Of a stretch of 64,000 nucleotides of DNA, positions 1 through 8,603 are shown one piece after another. The translations under genes and the position numbers were made by a program. Source of the DNA: CALLPQ01 sp039819545. GTDB taxonomy: Bacteria > Pseudomonadota > Alphaproteobacteria > Caulobacterales > Parvularculaceae. Positions within the stretch are counted from its first letter, which is position 1. Every line of letters begins with the position of its first letter. The DNA is taken from NCBI GenBank assembly GCA_039819545.1, contig JBCBRS010000001.1, forward strand, positions 186,001 to 250,000, in the 5' to 3' direction. Below the pieces are notes generated by a model. The model had not been told where the DNA came from and did no database searches. It saw only the letters and a program-made list of their open reading frames with translations.

Positions 1-1
1 G

Positions 2-619
2 CGTCAGGAATTACTGGGCGAGGTGATTGATGACCTTGAAGGGGCCTTATGGACCTGGAAAATGATCGAGGCCGCGCGCATCTCTGCAGCCCCGGAACTG
101 GCGCGGATCGTCGTTGCCATTGATCCACCCGCGGGCGCTGGTCCGGACGCGGATGAATGCGGCATTATTGTTGCCGGCAAGACAATGATTGCCGGTACCC
201 AAACGGGCTTCATTCTTGCTGATCGGTCAGCGGCGGGCCTGTCGCCCGCTCAATGGGGTATGCGCGCGGCCACAGCGTATGAGGATTATCAGGCTGACGC
301 AATCGTAATTGAAACCAATCAGGGCGGCGAGATGGCCCGCCATGTCCTTAAATCCATCGATGCAGCGCTGCCCGTGAAGTCTGTCTTTGCATCGCGTGGC
401 AAACAGGCCCGGGCCGAACCTGTCGCCGCGCTTTATGAACAGGGGCGCGTGCGCCATGTGGGGGCGTTTCCCACGCTGGAAGATCAATTGACCACCTACA
501 CCGGTCTCGCCACCGGGCGCGGCAGCAGCCCCGACCGCCTCGATGCCCTCGTCTGGGCCCTGACGGAACTGCTCCTGCAAAAAGAGCCTGGCCAACCCGG
601 TATCCGAACCTTTGACTGA
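2..619 (+). CDS. GTA large terminase, C-terminal part (5' end outside window)
   Basis: This is the nuclease half of the packaging motor that cuts DNA and drives it into the GTA head. The reading frame is open from base 2, so the ATPase half lies upstream of the window. RNase H-like acidic positions are visible: Asp in VVAIDPPAG, Glu in AIVIETNQGGE, and Asp in the C-terminal SPDRLDALVWALTEL segment, the usual terminase arrangement. The portal gene follows 20 bp downstream, as in the R. capsulatus GTA (g2 then g3). The order of all following genes makes a GTA rather than an ordinary prophage the best reading; no integrase, lysis or replication genes are present between here and 13.1 kb. Confidence 0.93.
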   Translation, partial: RQELLGEVIDDLEGALWTWKMIEAARISAAPELARIVVAIDPPAGAGPDADECGIIVAGKTMIAGTQTGFILADRSAAGLSPAQWGMRAATAYEDYQADAIVIETNQGGEMARHVLKSIDAALPVKSVFASRGKQARAEPVAALYEQGRVRHVGAFPTLEDQLTTYTGLATGRGSSPDRLDALVWALTELLLQKEPGQPGIRTFD

Positions 620-639
620 CCCGAACCACAGGAATGATC

Positions 640-1938
640 ATGCCTCTTTCTGACCTTTTGCGTCGGCGCGCCTCCCAAACGACCTCATCAATGCCGCCAC
701 AGACGCCGCCAGAAACAACACCAGAGACCACCGCGCCCATACCCTCAGAGACGAAATCGGTGGTCCACCGATCCCTCCATCAGGGGTTGCGCGGTCTTCT
801 GGCCTATCACCAGCCGGGTCAGCCGGTCTGGACGTCCCGCAATTATGGCGCACTCGCCCGCGCCGGGTTGGAACGGAATGTTGTTGCATATCGTTGTGTA
901 CGGATGATTGCAGAAGCAGCTGCGTCTGCACCCCTGAAAGCTTGCCGCGATAGCGAGACCATTACCGACCATCCTGTACTCACCCTCTTGCGTCATCCAA
1001 ATGGTGATCAGTCAGGGGTTGTCTTTCTCGAACAGCTCTACAGCTTTTTGCAAAGCGCCGGTAACAGCTATGTGGAGGCGGTTGCCCTGCAAGGCCAGTT
1101 GCGCGAGCTTCATGTGCTGCGCCCCGACCGTGTGACCGTACGGGCTGACAAGCGGGGCTGGATTGATGGTTACGACTACGACGTTAATGGCCGCAAGGTC
1201 CAGTTTCAGGTGCCCGGCGACGGGTCTGCATCGCCCATCCTGCATCCAAAACTCTTTCATCCGCTCAGTGATCATTATGGCTTATCGCCGTTGGCCGTGG
1301 CCGCCAGCAATATTGATGTTCATAACGGTGCGCTTGCGTGGAACAAGGCGCTCCTCGATAACGCGGCTCGGCCATCGGGCGCACTTGTCTATCGCGGACC
1401 GGAGGGCGCACAACAGCTTTCAGCGGACCAGTTCGAGCGACTAAAGTCAGAGCTTTCTGACGCCTATACTGGTAGTGCCAATGCCGGCAAGCCGCTTCTG
1501 TTAGAGGGTGGGCTTGATTGGCAGGCCATGTCGCTTAGCCCTGCCGATATGGACTTTATTGAGGCCCGCCATAGCGCAGCGCGCGATATTGCGCTTGCTT
1601 TTAGGGTGCCGCCCATGTTGCTTGGTATCCCTGGCGATAATACTTACGCGAATTATCGTGAAGCCAACGTGGCGTTTTGGAAACAGACCGTTCTGCCGCT
1701 CGTGAAAAAGGCCGCTGCCGCGTTAACTCGCTGGCTGCAACCGCAAATGGCCCCCAATGATCATGGCTTTCAGCTGCGGTGCGAGGCAAGCGATCTCGAC
1801 GTACTGGCGGAGGAGCGCGATGCTCGATGGCAGGTTGTTGCCAATGCCAGTTTTCTCAGTGATGACGAAAAACGCGCGCTTCTGGGGTTGCCAAAACACA
1901 ACTCAGGGGCAGCAAACGGGGAGCGCGCGCGGTCATGA
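640..1938 (+). CDS. GTA portal protein (HK97 family, g3)
   Basis: Forms the dodecameric ring at the head vertex through which DNA passes. At about 432 aa it has the usual HK97 portal length. The segment NVVAYRCVRMIAEAAASAPL near residue 80 and the later FRVPPMLLGIPGDNTYANYREAN stretch are typical of phage portals of this family. An in-frame ATG lies at 634, but the AGGA at 630-633 would abut it; ATG 640 has proper spacing, so I prefer it. The N-terminal ~40 residues are Pro/Thr-rich and probably disordered. The stop overlaps the next start as ATGA, suggesting translational coupling. Confidence 0.93.
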   Translation: MPLSDLLRRRASQTTSSMPPQTPPETTPETTAPIPSETKSVVHRSLHQGLRGLLAYHQPGQPVWTSRNYGALARAGLERNVVAYRCVRMIAEAAASAPLKACRDSETITDHPVLTLLRHPNGDQSGVVFLEQLYSFLQSAGNSYVEAVALQGQLRELHVLRPDRVTVRADKRGWIDGYDYDVNGRKVQFQVPGDGSASPILHPKLFHPLSDHYGLSPLAVAASNIDVHNGALAWNKALLDNAARPSGALVYRGPEGAQQLSADQFERLKSELSDAYTGSANAGKPLLLEGGLDWQAMSLSPADMDFIEARHSAARDIALAFRVPPMLLGIPGDNTYANYREANVAFWKQTVLPLVKKAAAALTRWLQPQMAPNDHGFQLRCEASDLDVLAEERDARWQVVANASFLSDDEKRALLGLPKHNSGAANGERARS

Positions 1939-2192
1939 CCGAACAAACCCTGACCCCCGGAACTCAGGTGCGTGTAACCGTCGCCGCAAGCGTTGCCGTT
2001 CTCGTCCAGTCGGCGCTGGCGTTGGTCTGGGCCGGTTCAGCGGCAGAGCGATTGTCACAGCTGGAACAACGCATGGATGCCCGCCATCAATTGATGGAAC
2101 GCACCGCCCGGCTGGAAGAACAAGTGCTCACCATGCGGACAACACTAGACCGCATCGAAAAGAAAATTGATGCGGTGCGTATGGTGCCCTGA
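1935..2192 (+). CDS. GTA g3.5-like small membrane/coiled-coil protein
   Basis: An 85-aa protein with one hydrophobic segment (about residues 13-34) followed by an amphipathic helix rich in Glu, Arg, Leu and Met with heptad-like spacing (about 38-80), so probably a membrane-anchored coiled coil. It occupies the position of orfg3.5 of the R. capsulatus GTA, between portal and protease, and overlaps the portal gene by 4 bp. Its role is not established. The identification rests on position and shape, not on a sequence motif. Confidence 0.7.
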   Translation: MTEQTLTPGTQVRVTVAASVAVLVQSALALVWAGSAAERLSQLEQRMDARHQLMERTARLEEQVLTMRTTLDRIEKKIDAVRMVP

Positions 2193-2225
2193 GGGTCGTC
2201 GTCTCTTTTTGTATAGGAACTAACC

Positions 2226-2729
2226 ATGGGTTTTTCTCCGCGCGCCGCCATGGCCGATAAAAAATCAGAAAAAATGCTCTGTGCGCCGATCGAAGGCTAT
2301 GCGGCAATCTTTAATACCCCCGATGAAGCGGGCGATTCGATTGCACCCACGGCGTTTGATGATTTTTTTTCGGGGATAGTTATCCCCGCCTCGGGTCCCC
2401 GGGTTAGTATGCTTTATCAGCATAAGGTTGATTGTCCAATCGGTTGCTGGCGCACATTCAAGGCAGACCAAAAAGGATTACTTGTCAGCGGTGTTTTACT
2501 TCTAGGATCAACAACAGCCAGAGACGTTCACGCTCTTGTAAAAGGGGGTGCACTGAGCGGCCTGTCCATAGGCTTCCGGGCGCAGTCTTTTACACGGCGT
2601 GCAGACGGCGGCAGACACATCCTGAAGGCGCAATTGTGGGAAGTGTCTATCGTGACGTTCCCCATGGCACCGCAAGCAAGAATTTCAGCGATTGGTGGCG
2701 AGCGACCCTTAATATCCTCTGCTGCCTGA
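2226..2729 (+). CDS. GTA prohead protease (HK97 / S78 family, g4)
   Basis: The maturation protease cleaves the N-terminal scaffold domain of the capsid protein during head assembly. The 167-aa length fits the family. The catalytic-type residues can be seen: His in VSMLYQHKVDCPIG and Ser in GGALSGLSIGFRA, followed by the conserved LWEVSIVTFPM strand. Two further in-frame ATGs lie downstream in the N-terminal region; the first is chosen because of the AGGAA just upstream. The neighbour downstream is its substrate, the major capsid protein. Confidence 0.92.
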   Translation: MGFSPRAAMADKKSEKMLCAPIEGYAAIFNTPDEAGDSIAPTAFDDFFSGIVIPASGPRVSMLYQHKVDCPIGCWRTFKADQKGLLVSGVLLLGSTTARDVHALVKGGALSGLSIGFRAQSFTRRADGGRHILKAQLWEVSIVTFPMAPQARISAIGGERPLISSAA

Positions 2730-2847
2730 TGAAACCCCGAACGTGCCGGGTCATGCACGTAATCGGCCTGGCGCGCGTCGTCCGTCCCCTCCGGCGCGCG
2801 CCAATCCGTTACCCATGACGACAGTCGATCATTTGTAAGGAGTACCA

Positions 2848-4113
2848 ATGACTGTAGAACAGACGGGTTTTGAAACAAAAGCCCATGCCCAGACCTTTGA
2901 GAATGAGTACCAGACCCCATCGGGGCACGATACATCGCTGGATGGCATCAAGGGTACGTTTGAAGCTTTTAAGGATGCCAATGACGAACGGCTCAAAGCG
3001 CTGGAGAAACGCGGCCATGATGATGTTGTGCTGCGTGAAAAAGTTGATCGCATCAACACCGCCATGGATCGACAGCAAAAGCTGCTTGATCAATTGGCAC
3101 TGAAGGGGCGTCGTCCCGGTCTTGGTCAGGAACCGCTTGTTCCTGATGAACGCAAAGAGGCTTTCCTGCGCTATGTGCGTGCCGGTGACGCCAGTGCGCT
3201 TCATACACTTGAGGCAAAATCACTCAGTACCGCAACGGATCCCGATGGCGGCTATCTAGCACCCCTGGAAACCGAACGACGGGTCACGGCGGCCATGCGT
3301 GATGTGTCGCCCATGCGGACTATTGCCTCGGTGCGGGAAATCGGCGCCAATACCTACCGCAAACCTGTTAGTCTTGGCGGCGCCGCAGCGGGCTGGGTTG
3401 GTGAAACCGATGCCCGCCCGGAAACCGCAAGCCCGACGCTTGCTGCGCTCGACTTTCCCACCATGGAACTCTACGCCATGCCAGCGGCAAGCCAGACATT
3501 GCTCGATGATGCGGTTGTCGACATTGAGCAATGGCTTGCCGATGAAATTCAGGGCGAGTTTGCGGCACAGGAAGGCGCTGCCTTCATTACGGGCAACGGC
3601 ACTAGTCAGCCTACGGGTATTTTGAGCTATCCGATCGTTGATGATCAAGGTCAGACTCATGGCCAGGTTGGGGCGATCAATACCGGTGTTGACGGCGGGT
3701 TCGACCCCGCGGCACCGGTGGATACCTTGCTTGATCTGATCTACGCGCCGCGTCAGACCTATCGCGGTAATGCCAGCTTTGTCATGAACCGGTCGACCAT
3801 CAGTGATATTCGCAAGCTGAAAGACGCGGACGGCAATTATATCTGGCAGGCGGCAAGTCAGCCAGGCGGTGCGTCAACCTTGCTGGGCTATCCGGTGGTT
3901 GAATCAGAGGATATGCCAGCCATCAGTACCGGGAGCACGTCAATTGCCTTTGGTGATTTTGCTCGTGGCTATCTGATTGTTGACCGCGTGGGTCTGCGGG
4001 TCCTGCGAGATCCGTTTTCGGCGAAGCCCTATGTGCTGTTTTATACCACGAAACGTGTGGGTGGCGGCATTCAGGACTTTGACGCCATCAAGCTCCTGCG
4101 TTTCGCGGCCTAA
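2848..4113 (+). CDS. GTA major capsid protein (HK97 fold, g5)
   Basis: Builds the GTA head shell. It has 421 aa. Residues 1 to about 105 form a charged, helical delta domain (KAFKD/LEKRG/REKVDRI segments) that the upstream protease should remove. The HK97 core begins near STATDPDGGYLAPLE and includes the MDFPTMELYAMPAASQ-like region and the C-terminal AFGDFARGYLIVDR and FYTTKRVGGG strands. A strong AAGGAG ribosome binding site lies upstream of ATG 2848, in keeping with high expression. It is isolated from its neighbours by 118 bp and 102 bp, unlike the overlapping genes around it. Confidence 0.95.
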   Translation: MTVEQTGFETKAHAQTFENEYQTPSGHDTSLDGIKGTFEAFKDANDERLKALEKRGHDDVVLREKVDRINTAMDRQQKLLDQLALKGRRPGLGQEPLVPDERKEAFLRYVRAGDASALHTLEAKSLSTATDPDGGYLAPLETERRVTAAMRDVSPMRTIASVREIGANTYRKPVSLGGAAAGWVGETDARPETASPTLAALDFPTMELYAMPAASQTLLDDAVVDIEQWLADEIQGEFAAQEGAAFITGNGTSQPTGILSYPIVDDQGQTHGQVGAINTGVDGGFDPAAPVDTLLDLIYAPRQTYRGNASFVMNRSTISDIRKLKDADGNYIWQAASQPGGASTLLGYPVVESEDMPAISTGSTSIAFGDFARGYLIVDRVGLRVLRDPFSAKPYVLFYTTKRVGGGIQDFDAIKLLRFAA

Positions 4114-4162
4114 GGCGTAACACGCCGTGGCATGGGGGCGGTCGTATATCCGTTCCCATGCC
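4114..4162 (+). promoter_or_regulatory. two stem-loops between capsid gene and g6
   Basis: Right after the capsid stop codon there is a small hairpin (GGCGT-AAC-ACGCC, 4114-4126) and then an 8-bp perfect stem (GGCATGGG 4129-4136 with CCCATGCC 4155-4162, 18-nt loop). No U-run follows, so it is not a classic terminator. It could stabilise the capsid mRNA end or attenuate read-through, which would raise capsid over connector expression. The regulatory role is inference. Confidence 0.4.
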
Positions 4163-4215
4163 GTATCCTGAACATTTCCTCTTTTTCGGCTTTCCATTAC
4201 CAGTAGGAGGCAGGG

Positions 4216-4785
4216 ATGTCGCTCACCCTAATTGCAGCGCCGATATCAGAGCCCATCACGCTTGATGATATGAAACGCCATCTTCGGCTCCTGACGCCGG
4301 ACCATGATGATAGCCTGTCTCAATTGCTTGTGGCGGCACGCCATGCACTCGAAGCGCGGGCAGGCCTTGCCTTCGCAACCCAGCGCTGGACCCTCGCCCT
4401 TGATGCAGAGCGGGTGGCTCGGTGCCCGGATGTGCTCCTACCGCTTTCGCCCGTCAAGTCAGTGGATAGTGTTACACTGATTGACCATGATGGTAATCGA
4501 ATGAGCATGGCGGACAGTGAGTTTTCCATCAGTGCCGGGACCATTGGGCGGGTCAGATTTCGGAATATTCCCACGGCGGAAATTCGCCCCCTTGGCGGTA
4601 TCGAAATCGATTTTACGGCGGGGTATGACAGCATCAGTCTTATCCCGGCCGAACTGCGCCATGCCGTTCGTCTGCTTACGGCGCACTTCTTCGAAAACCG
4701 GGAGAGCGCCAGTGAAACGCGGGTCTTCTCCATTCCTCGCACCATCGATACGCTTGTGGCCCCTTACCGCCGGGTGTCAATATGA
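4216..4785 (+). CDS. GTA head-tail connector (gp6-like adaptor, g6)
   Basis: A 189-aa protein with the features of phage gp6-like adaptors: an N-terminal LDDMKRHLRL helix, then an LLVAARHALEARAGLAFATQRW helix, then a beta-rich region (SPVKSVDSVTLIDHDG) and a C-terminal helix (LRHAVRLLTAHFFENRES). This adaptor sits on the portal ring and begins the neck. A GTAGGAGGCAGGG ribosome binding site precedes ATG 4216. It overlaps the next gene by 4 bp. Confidence 0.87.
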   Translation: MSLTLIAAPISEPITLDDMKRHLRLLTPDHDDSLSQLLVAARHALEARAGLAFATQRWTLALDAERVARCPDVLLPLSPVKSVDSVTLIDHDGNRMSMADSEFSISAGTIGRVRFRNIPTAEIRPLGGIEIDFTAGYDSISLIPAELRHAVRLLTAHFFENRESASETRVFSIPRTIDTLVAPYRRVSI

Positions 4786-5099
4786 TTGGTCCGTTACGTC
4801 ATAAACTGGAACGGTTGACCGCAACCCGTCACCCCGATGGCGGCGGCGGGGCAAGCCTGACCTGGGATAGCGAAGGCGAGTTATGGGCACGGATTGATCA
4901 GTTGACACCGATCCGCGATTTGACCGGCGACCGGCGGTCTTTTCTCAAGCGACTTGCAGCCGAAATCCGGCCTGATCGTTTTCTGCAGGCCGGTGACAGG
5001 GTGCGGTATGATCATACCGATTTTGAGGTTGTTTCCGTCGAAACGCTGGATGATCGCCAGCGTCGCATGATCCTCATTTGTGAGGAGGTGATTGCATGA
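4782..5099 (+). CDS. GTA head closure / stopper protein (g7)
   Basis: A 105-aa protein resembling phage head-tail joining proteins of the gp16/SPP1 stopper type: LRHKLERLT, then ASLTWDSEGELWARIDQLTP, then DRFLQAGDRVRYDHTDFEVVSVETLDD and a final RMILICEE strand. In this fold it closes the portal after packaging. It overlaps both neighbours by 4 bp (ATGA), as expected in a coupled structural operon. Confidence 0.83.
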   Translation: MIGPLRHKLERLTATRHPDGGGGASLTWDSEGELWARIDQLTPIRDLTGDRRSFLKRLAAEIRPDRFLQAGDRVRYDHTDFEVVSVETLDDRQRRMILICEEVIA

Positions 5100-5524
5100 G
5101 TGATGCCCTCACCCTGTGGCCGTTTCAACAAGCGATTTATGCATATTTGTCCGAGTACGAAGGATTGCAGATGGCGCTTGGCGCTCCGGTCCGGCTTTAT
5201 GATGATCCTCCGCCCGATGCGGTCTTTCCGTATGCAGTGATCGGGGAAACCCGCAGCAGCGCCTATGCCGGGATTGAAGGCGGTATTGAACACGATTTCC
5301 GGCTCCATGTCTTTTCCCGTCATGCCGGGCGTCAGGAAGTCAAGACGATCCTGGATGCACTCTATACGGCGCTTCATGATGCGCCGGTGCCGTTGCCCGG
5401 GCAATGCCTGGTCAGCTTGCGGTTTGTGTTTGCCGATATCTTTCGGCGCACAGATCGCAATCTCTATCAGGGGGTAGCCCGGTTTCGCGGCGTGACCCAT
5501 CCCGAAAACCCTAATCTCGTTTAA
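5096..5524 (+). CDS. GTA tail terminator (DUF3168, g8)
   Basis: A 142-aa protein with the DUF3168 pattern: an N-terminal QQAIYAYLSEY helix, the RLYDDPPPDAVFPYAVIGE segment, then HDFRLHVFSRHAGRQEVKTILDALYTAL. DUF3168 proteins cap the tail tube and connect it to the neck. It overlaps g7 by 4 bp and lies 18 bp before the tail tube gene. Confidence 0.87.
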   Translation: MSDALTLWPFQQAIYAYLSEYEGLQMALGAPVRLYDDPPPDAVFPYAVIGETRSSAYAGIEGGIEHDFRLHVFSRHAGRQEVKTILDALYTALHDAPVPLPGQCLVSLRFVFADIFRRTDRNLYQGVARFRGVTHPENPNLV

Positions 5525-5542
5525 TCCGAAGAGGTATTTGCC

Positions 5543-5971
5543 ATGACCGCCCAGCGCGGGAAGGATCTCCTTCTCAAAATCAGTGTCCCTAATGCCCCGG
5601 AGACCTTTCGATCGGTTATTGGGCTGCGGGCCCGCTCGCTCTCGTTTAACGCCCAAACTGTTGATATTACTCATGCTCAGTCTACGGATGGGTGGCGCGA
5701 ACTCCTTACGGGCGCTGGCGTGCGACAGGCGGCGTTATCGGGCAGCGGGGTTTTCTTGAATGATGAAACTGCCGCTCTTGTGCGCGACGCGTTTTTCTCT
5801 GGCGCAATGCGCCGTTGGCAGGTGATTTTTCCTCAGTCAGGCGTTGTGGAGGGGCCCTTCCAGATTACCAACCTTGACTATGCTGGCGACTTTGACGGCG
5901 AACTGACCGTCGCCATGGCCCTTGAGTCCGCCGGTGCCATTACCTTTACACCTGAGGGAGGCGCCCAATGA
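5543..5971 (+). CDS. GTA major tail tube protein (g9)
   Basis: A 142-aa protein beginning MTAQRGKDLLLK, the characteristic start of TP901-1-type tail tube proteins (TIGR02126-like). It goes on with SLSFNAQTVDITHAQSTDGWRELL and ends with ITNLDYAGDFDGELTVAMALESAGAITF. The protein polymerises into the tail tube. It overlaps g10 by 4 bp. Confidence 0.9.
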   Translation: MTAQRGKDLLLKISVPNAPETFRSVIGLRARSLSFNAQTVDITHAQSTDGWRELLTGAGVRQAALSGSGVFLNDETAALVRDAFFSGAMRRWQVIFPQSGVVEGPFQITNLDYAGDFDGELTVAMALESAGAITFTPEGGAQ

Positions 5972-6303
5972 GTACCCCCCATCCGCGCGGTGATGCGACC
6001 CTGACCATTGATGGCGAAGACCACCGCTTGCGTCTGACCCTTGGGGCGCTAGCCGATATTGAGACAGCGCTCGGTGCACGAACGATTGGTGACCTGCAGG
6101 ACCGGTTAAAGGACCCTTCTTTGGGCGACCTGTTGATGATCCTGCATGCGCTGCTCACCGGTGGTGGTGCGCAGATGACGCTGGCGGCGTTACGGGCCAG
6201 CGATCTTGATCTGCGCGCCGCCACAAACGCCATTGCGCAGGCTTTCCGGGCGCTTGGCGATGAGGCGCGCGATGAACCACCTAACAAGAGCACTGGCGCA
6301 TGA
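5968..6303 (+). CDS. GTA g10 tail assembly protein
   Basis: A 111-aa protein with the GTA gp10 pattern: PRGDATLTIDGEDHRLRLTLGALADIETALGA, then LLMILHALLTGGG. Together with the next small gene it occupies the slot of phage tail assembly chaperones, which sit between tube and tape-measure genes and coat the tape measure during tail growth. It overlaps both neighbours by 4 bp. Confidence 0.84.
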   Translation: MSTPHPRGDATLTIDGEDHRLRLTLGALADIETALGARTIGDLQDRLKDPSLGDLLMILHALLTGGGAQMTLAALRASDLDLRAATNAIAQAFRALGDEARDEPPNKSTGA

Positions 6304-6515
6304 AAAATGCCCATGCGGCGCAGCCATTTCCGTGGGCGGATTGGTTCTCCTTCGCCATTACGACCCTCGGTCTAACGCCGGCCGCGTTCTGGCAGTTAAG
6401 CGTGCGGGAATGGGCATGGCTTATGGCCAGTCATACCAGCGCGGCGCCATCGCGCGGGGATATCAGCGCATTACGCGATCTTTTTCTTCACTATCCGGAT
6501 GAAACCCATGGATGA
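6300..6515 (+). CDS. GTA g10.1 tail assembly chaperone
   Basis: A 71-aa protein with the short-TAC signature of GTA clusters: FPWADWFSFAITTLGLTPAAFWQLSVREW near the middle, matching the 'W-xx-L-x-P-xx-FW-x-L-T/S-xxE' pattern of phage tail assembly chaperone (rcc01693-like) proteins. It overlaps g10 by 4 bp and the tape measure gene by 17 bp. I see no frameshift site joining g10 and g10.1, so they appear to be made as separate proteins. Confidence 0.82.
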   Translation: MKNAHAAQPFPWADWFSFAITTLGLTPAAFWQLSVREWAWLMASHTSAAPSRGDISALRDLFLHYPDETHG

Positions 6516-7059
6516 TCGATTTCCCACGACGAATGCGGCGGGGTCCCTATCGCAAGACTTTGAAAGGGCGGGGGCAGAGATTGCCCGTGTTACCCAGCAG
6601 GAGATTGTTCCTGCGGCGGGGCAGATTGAAACAGCCTTTACGACAGCGGCAAAATCCATTGAACGCGAATTGGGCCGCGCTGCACGCAGTGGGGAGGGTT
6701 CCTTGAAATCACTGGCCAATGCACTGGTGCGTGATCTTGGCCGGGTGGCGATTGACAGTCTTGTGCGCCGACCCTTGCGGTCTTTTTTAACGCAAGCCTT
6801 CAGCGCCCCGTTTGGCGGGGCCCGGTCCAATGGTGGGCCTGTGGGCCCGAACACGGCCGTTCTGGTGGGCGAGCGCGGACCGGAGATGTTTGTCCCTGGC
6901 ACCAGCGGAAAAATCCTACCCGGTACCCGGGCAGGTGGTTCCATGGTGGTCAACATCACCTTGCCGGGCGTGCGGAACCGCGACGACTTTGCCCAATCCC
7001 AAACTCAGATCGCCGCATCGCTTGCCCGCGTGGTGGGGCGCGGTCAGCGTAACCTTTAG
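6499..7059 (+). CDS. GTA tape measure protein (g11), short form
   Basis: A 186-aa tape measure, short like other GTA versions, which matches the short tails of these particles. The first ~120 residues are helical and Ala/Arg-rich; the rest contains the LRSFLTQAFSAPFGGARSNGGPV region and an AVLVGERGPEMFVPGTSGKILP stretch that recurs at the C terminus of phage tape measure proteins. The start is uncertain: ATG 6499 and the in-frame ATG 6508 both lie inside the end of g10.1 and neither has a strong ribosome binding site. Confidence 0.85.
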   Translation: MKPMDDRFPTTNAAGSLSQDFERAGAEIARVTQQEIVPAAGQIETAFTTAAKSIERELGRAARSGEGSLKSLANALVRDLGRVAIDSLVRRPLRSFLTQAFSAPFGGARSNGGPVGPNTAVLVGERGPEMFVPGTSGKILPGTRAGGSMVVNITLPGVRNRDDFAQSQTQIAASLARVVGRGQRNL

Positions 7060-7068
7060 GGGGACCTC

Positions 7069-7701
7069 ATGGCCTTTCACGACAGCCTGTTTCCACTTGA
7101 TATCGCTTTTAATTCTGAGGGCGGACCAACCCGGCGGACGGAGATTACCACCCTCGTCTCTGGTCAGGAGGTGCGCAACAGTCCGTGGCATGGCTCGCGC
7201 CGGCGGTTTAACGCTGGTTACGGGGTCAAAACCCTGAAAGATATCGAAACCGTCATTGCCTTTTTCGAGGCCCGCCATGGGCAGCTCCATAGTTTTCGAT
7301 TTCGCGATCCCTTTGACCATAAATCTTCCCCCATGGATGCGCAGCCCGGTGACCAGGATCAGACGTTAGGTCTTGGCGATGGTGTACGGACGATCTTTGC
7401 CTGCCAGAAACGCTATGAAGAGGGGGAAGGATTTTATGAGCGCCTTATCCGGTGCCCGGTGATGGAGACGGTTCAGATCAGCGTTGACGGGACACCTCAA
7501 ACGTTGGGCAGTGACGTAGCCTTCGAGCCGCAGGAAGCTGCCTTTGTCTTTAGCGCGGCCCCGGCGTCTGGCGCAGTCATCACCGCCGGCTTCCTTTTCG
7601 ATGTGCCCGTGCGGTTTGATACCGACCAACTGCAGATATCGCTCGCGGCGTTTGAAGCGGGCGATATTCCAAACATTCCTCTCATTGAGGTGCTTGGCTG
7701 A
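7069..7701 (+). CDS. GTA distal tail protein (DUF2460, g12)
   Basis: A 210-aa DUF2460/TIGR02217 protein. It begins with FHDSLFPLDIAFNSEGGPTRRTEITTL and contains the diagnostic NSPWHGSRRRFNAGYGVKTL and FFEARHGQLHSFRFRDPFDHKS segments. In the R. capsulatus GTA structure this is the distal tail ring protein to which the hub binds. A GGGGGA ribosome binding site precedes it. Its TGA stop shares one base with the ATG of g13. Confidence 0.93.
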   Translation: MAFHDSLFPLDIAFNSEGGPTRRTEITTLVSGQEVRNSPWHGSRRRFNAGYGVKTLKDIETVIAFFEARHGQLHSFRFRDPFDHKSSPMDAQPGDQDQTLGLGDGVRTIFACQKRYEEGEGFYERLIRCPVMETVQISVDGTPQTLGSDVAFEPQEAAFVFSAAPASGAVITAGFLFDVPVRFDTDQLQISLAAFEAGDIPNIPLIEVLG

Positions 7702-8603
7702 TGCGGCAATTGACGGGCTCTTTTCAGGCTCATCTCGATAGCGGGACGACGACGCTATGCTTTTGCTGGATTATCCGGCGGCGTGATGGTGTGACACTTG
7801 GCTTCACGGACCATGATCGTCCGCTCACGGTTGATCAGATTGATTGCCGACCCGATAGCGGCTTCGATGCGGGCGCGCTTGCGTCTTCGGCTGACCTCGC
7901 TGTTGATAATGCTCAGATCGACGGAGTTCTTGACCATGGCGGCCTGACAGAGGCGGATATCCTGCGCGGTCTTTATCAGGAGGCCGTCGTTGAGGTATGG
8001 CGGGTGAATTGGCACAAGCCGGATGAGCGGGTCCTTCTGCGCACCGGTACCCTTGGCGAGGTAACCCGGAGCCAACATCGCTTCACCGCAGAAATCCGCG
8101 GTCTTTCCCAAAGCCTCGACCAGCCTGTGGGCCGCCTTTATCAACGCCAGTGTGACGCCAATGTGGGGGACGCGCGGTGCGGGGTTGACCTAACGCTCCC
8201 TGCCCACCAGGCAACTGGTGTGATTGTGTCGGTGAGTGAGGAGACAACTTTCGAAGCCCAAGGGGTCGATGGGTTTAGCGATGATTGGTTTACAGAGGGG
8301 CTGCTCATCTGGACCCCGGGCGAGAGCACTAATGGGGGAGGCACTGCTTTTATAAAAGCCTTTACCAGCGATGGTCCGGGTACTGGAGGACGCCAGCAGT
8401 TTGCGTTGTGGCAGCCACCGGGATTGCCGCTAGCGGTTGGTGACCGGTTTTCCGTTACCGTCGGCTGTGACCGCAGAGCCGAAACCTGCCGAACGCGGTT
8501 TGGTAACATCGTCAATTTCAGGGGCTTTCATTTGATGCCCGGCAACGACTTCATCATTTCCTATCCCTTGCGCACAGAGCTTAATGACGGGGGAAAACGA
8601 TGA
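7701..8603 (+). CDS. GTA tail hub protein (DUF2163, g13)
   Basis: A 300-aa DUF2163/TIGR02218 protein with the conserved ITTLCFCWIIRRRDGVTLGFTDHD-like opening and the Cys-containing DVRCGVDL-type (here NVGDARCGVDL) and CDRRAETCRTRFGNIVNFRGFH segments. The last stretch has the Cys pair seen in iron-sulfur hub proteins of GTAs; cluster binding is known only for the R. capsulatus homologue and is inferred here. It forms part of the tail tip with g12, g14 and g15. Confidence 0.92.
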   Translation: MRQLTGSFQAHLDSGTTTLCFCWIIRRRDGVTLGFTDHDRPLTVDQIDCRPDSGFDAGALASSADLAVDNAQIDGVLDHGGLTEADILRGLYQEAVVEVWRVNWHKPDERVLLRTGTLGEVTRSQHRFTAEIRGLSQSLDQPVGRLYQRQCDANVGDARCGVDLTLPAHQATGVIVSVSEETTFEAQGVDGFSDDWFTEGLLIWTPGESTNGGGTAFIKAFTSDGPGTGGRQQFALWQPPGLPLAVGDRFSVTVGCDRRAETCRTRFGNIVNFRGFHLMPGNDFIISYPLRTELNDGGKR

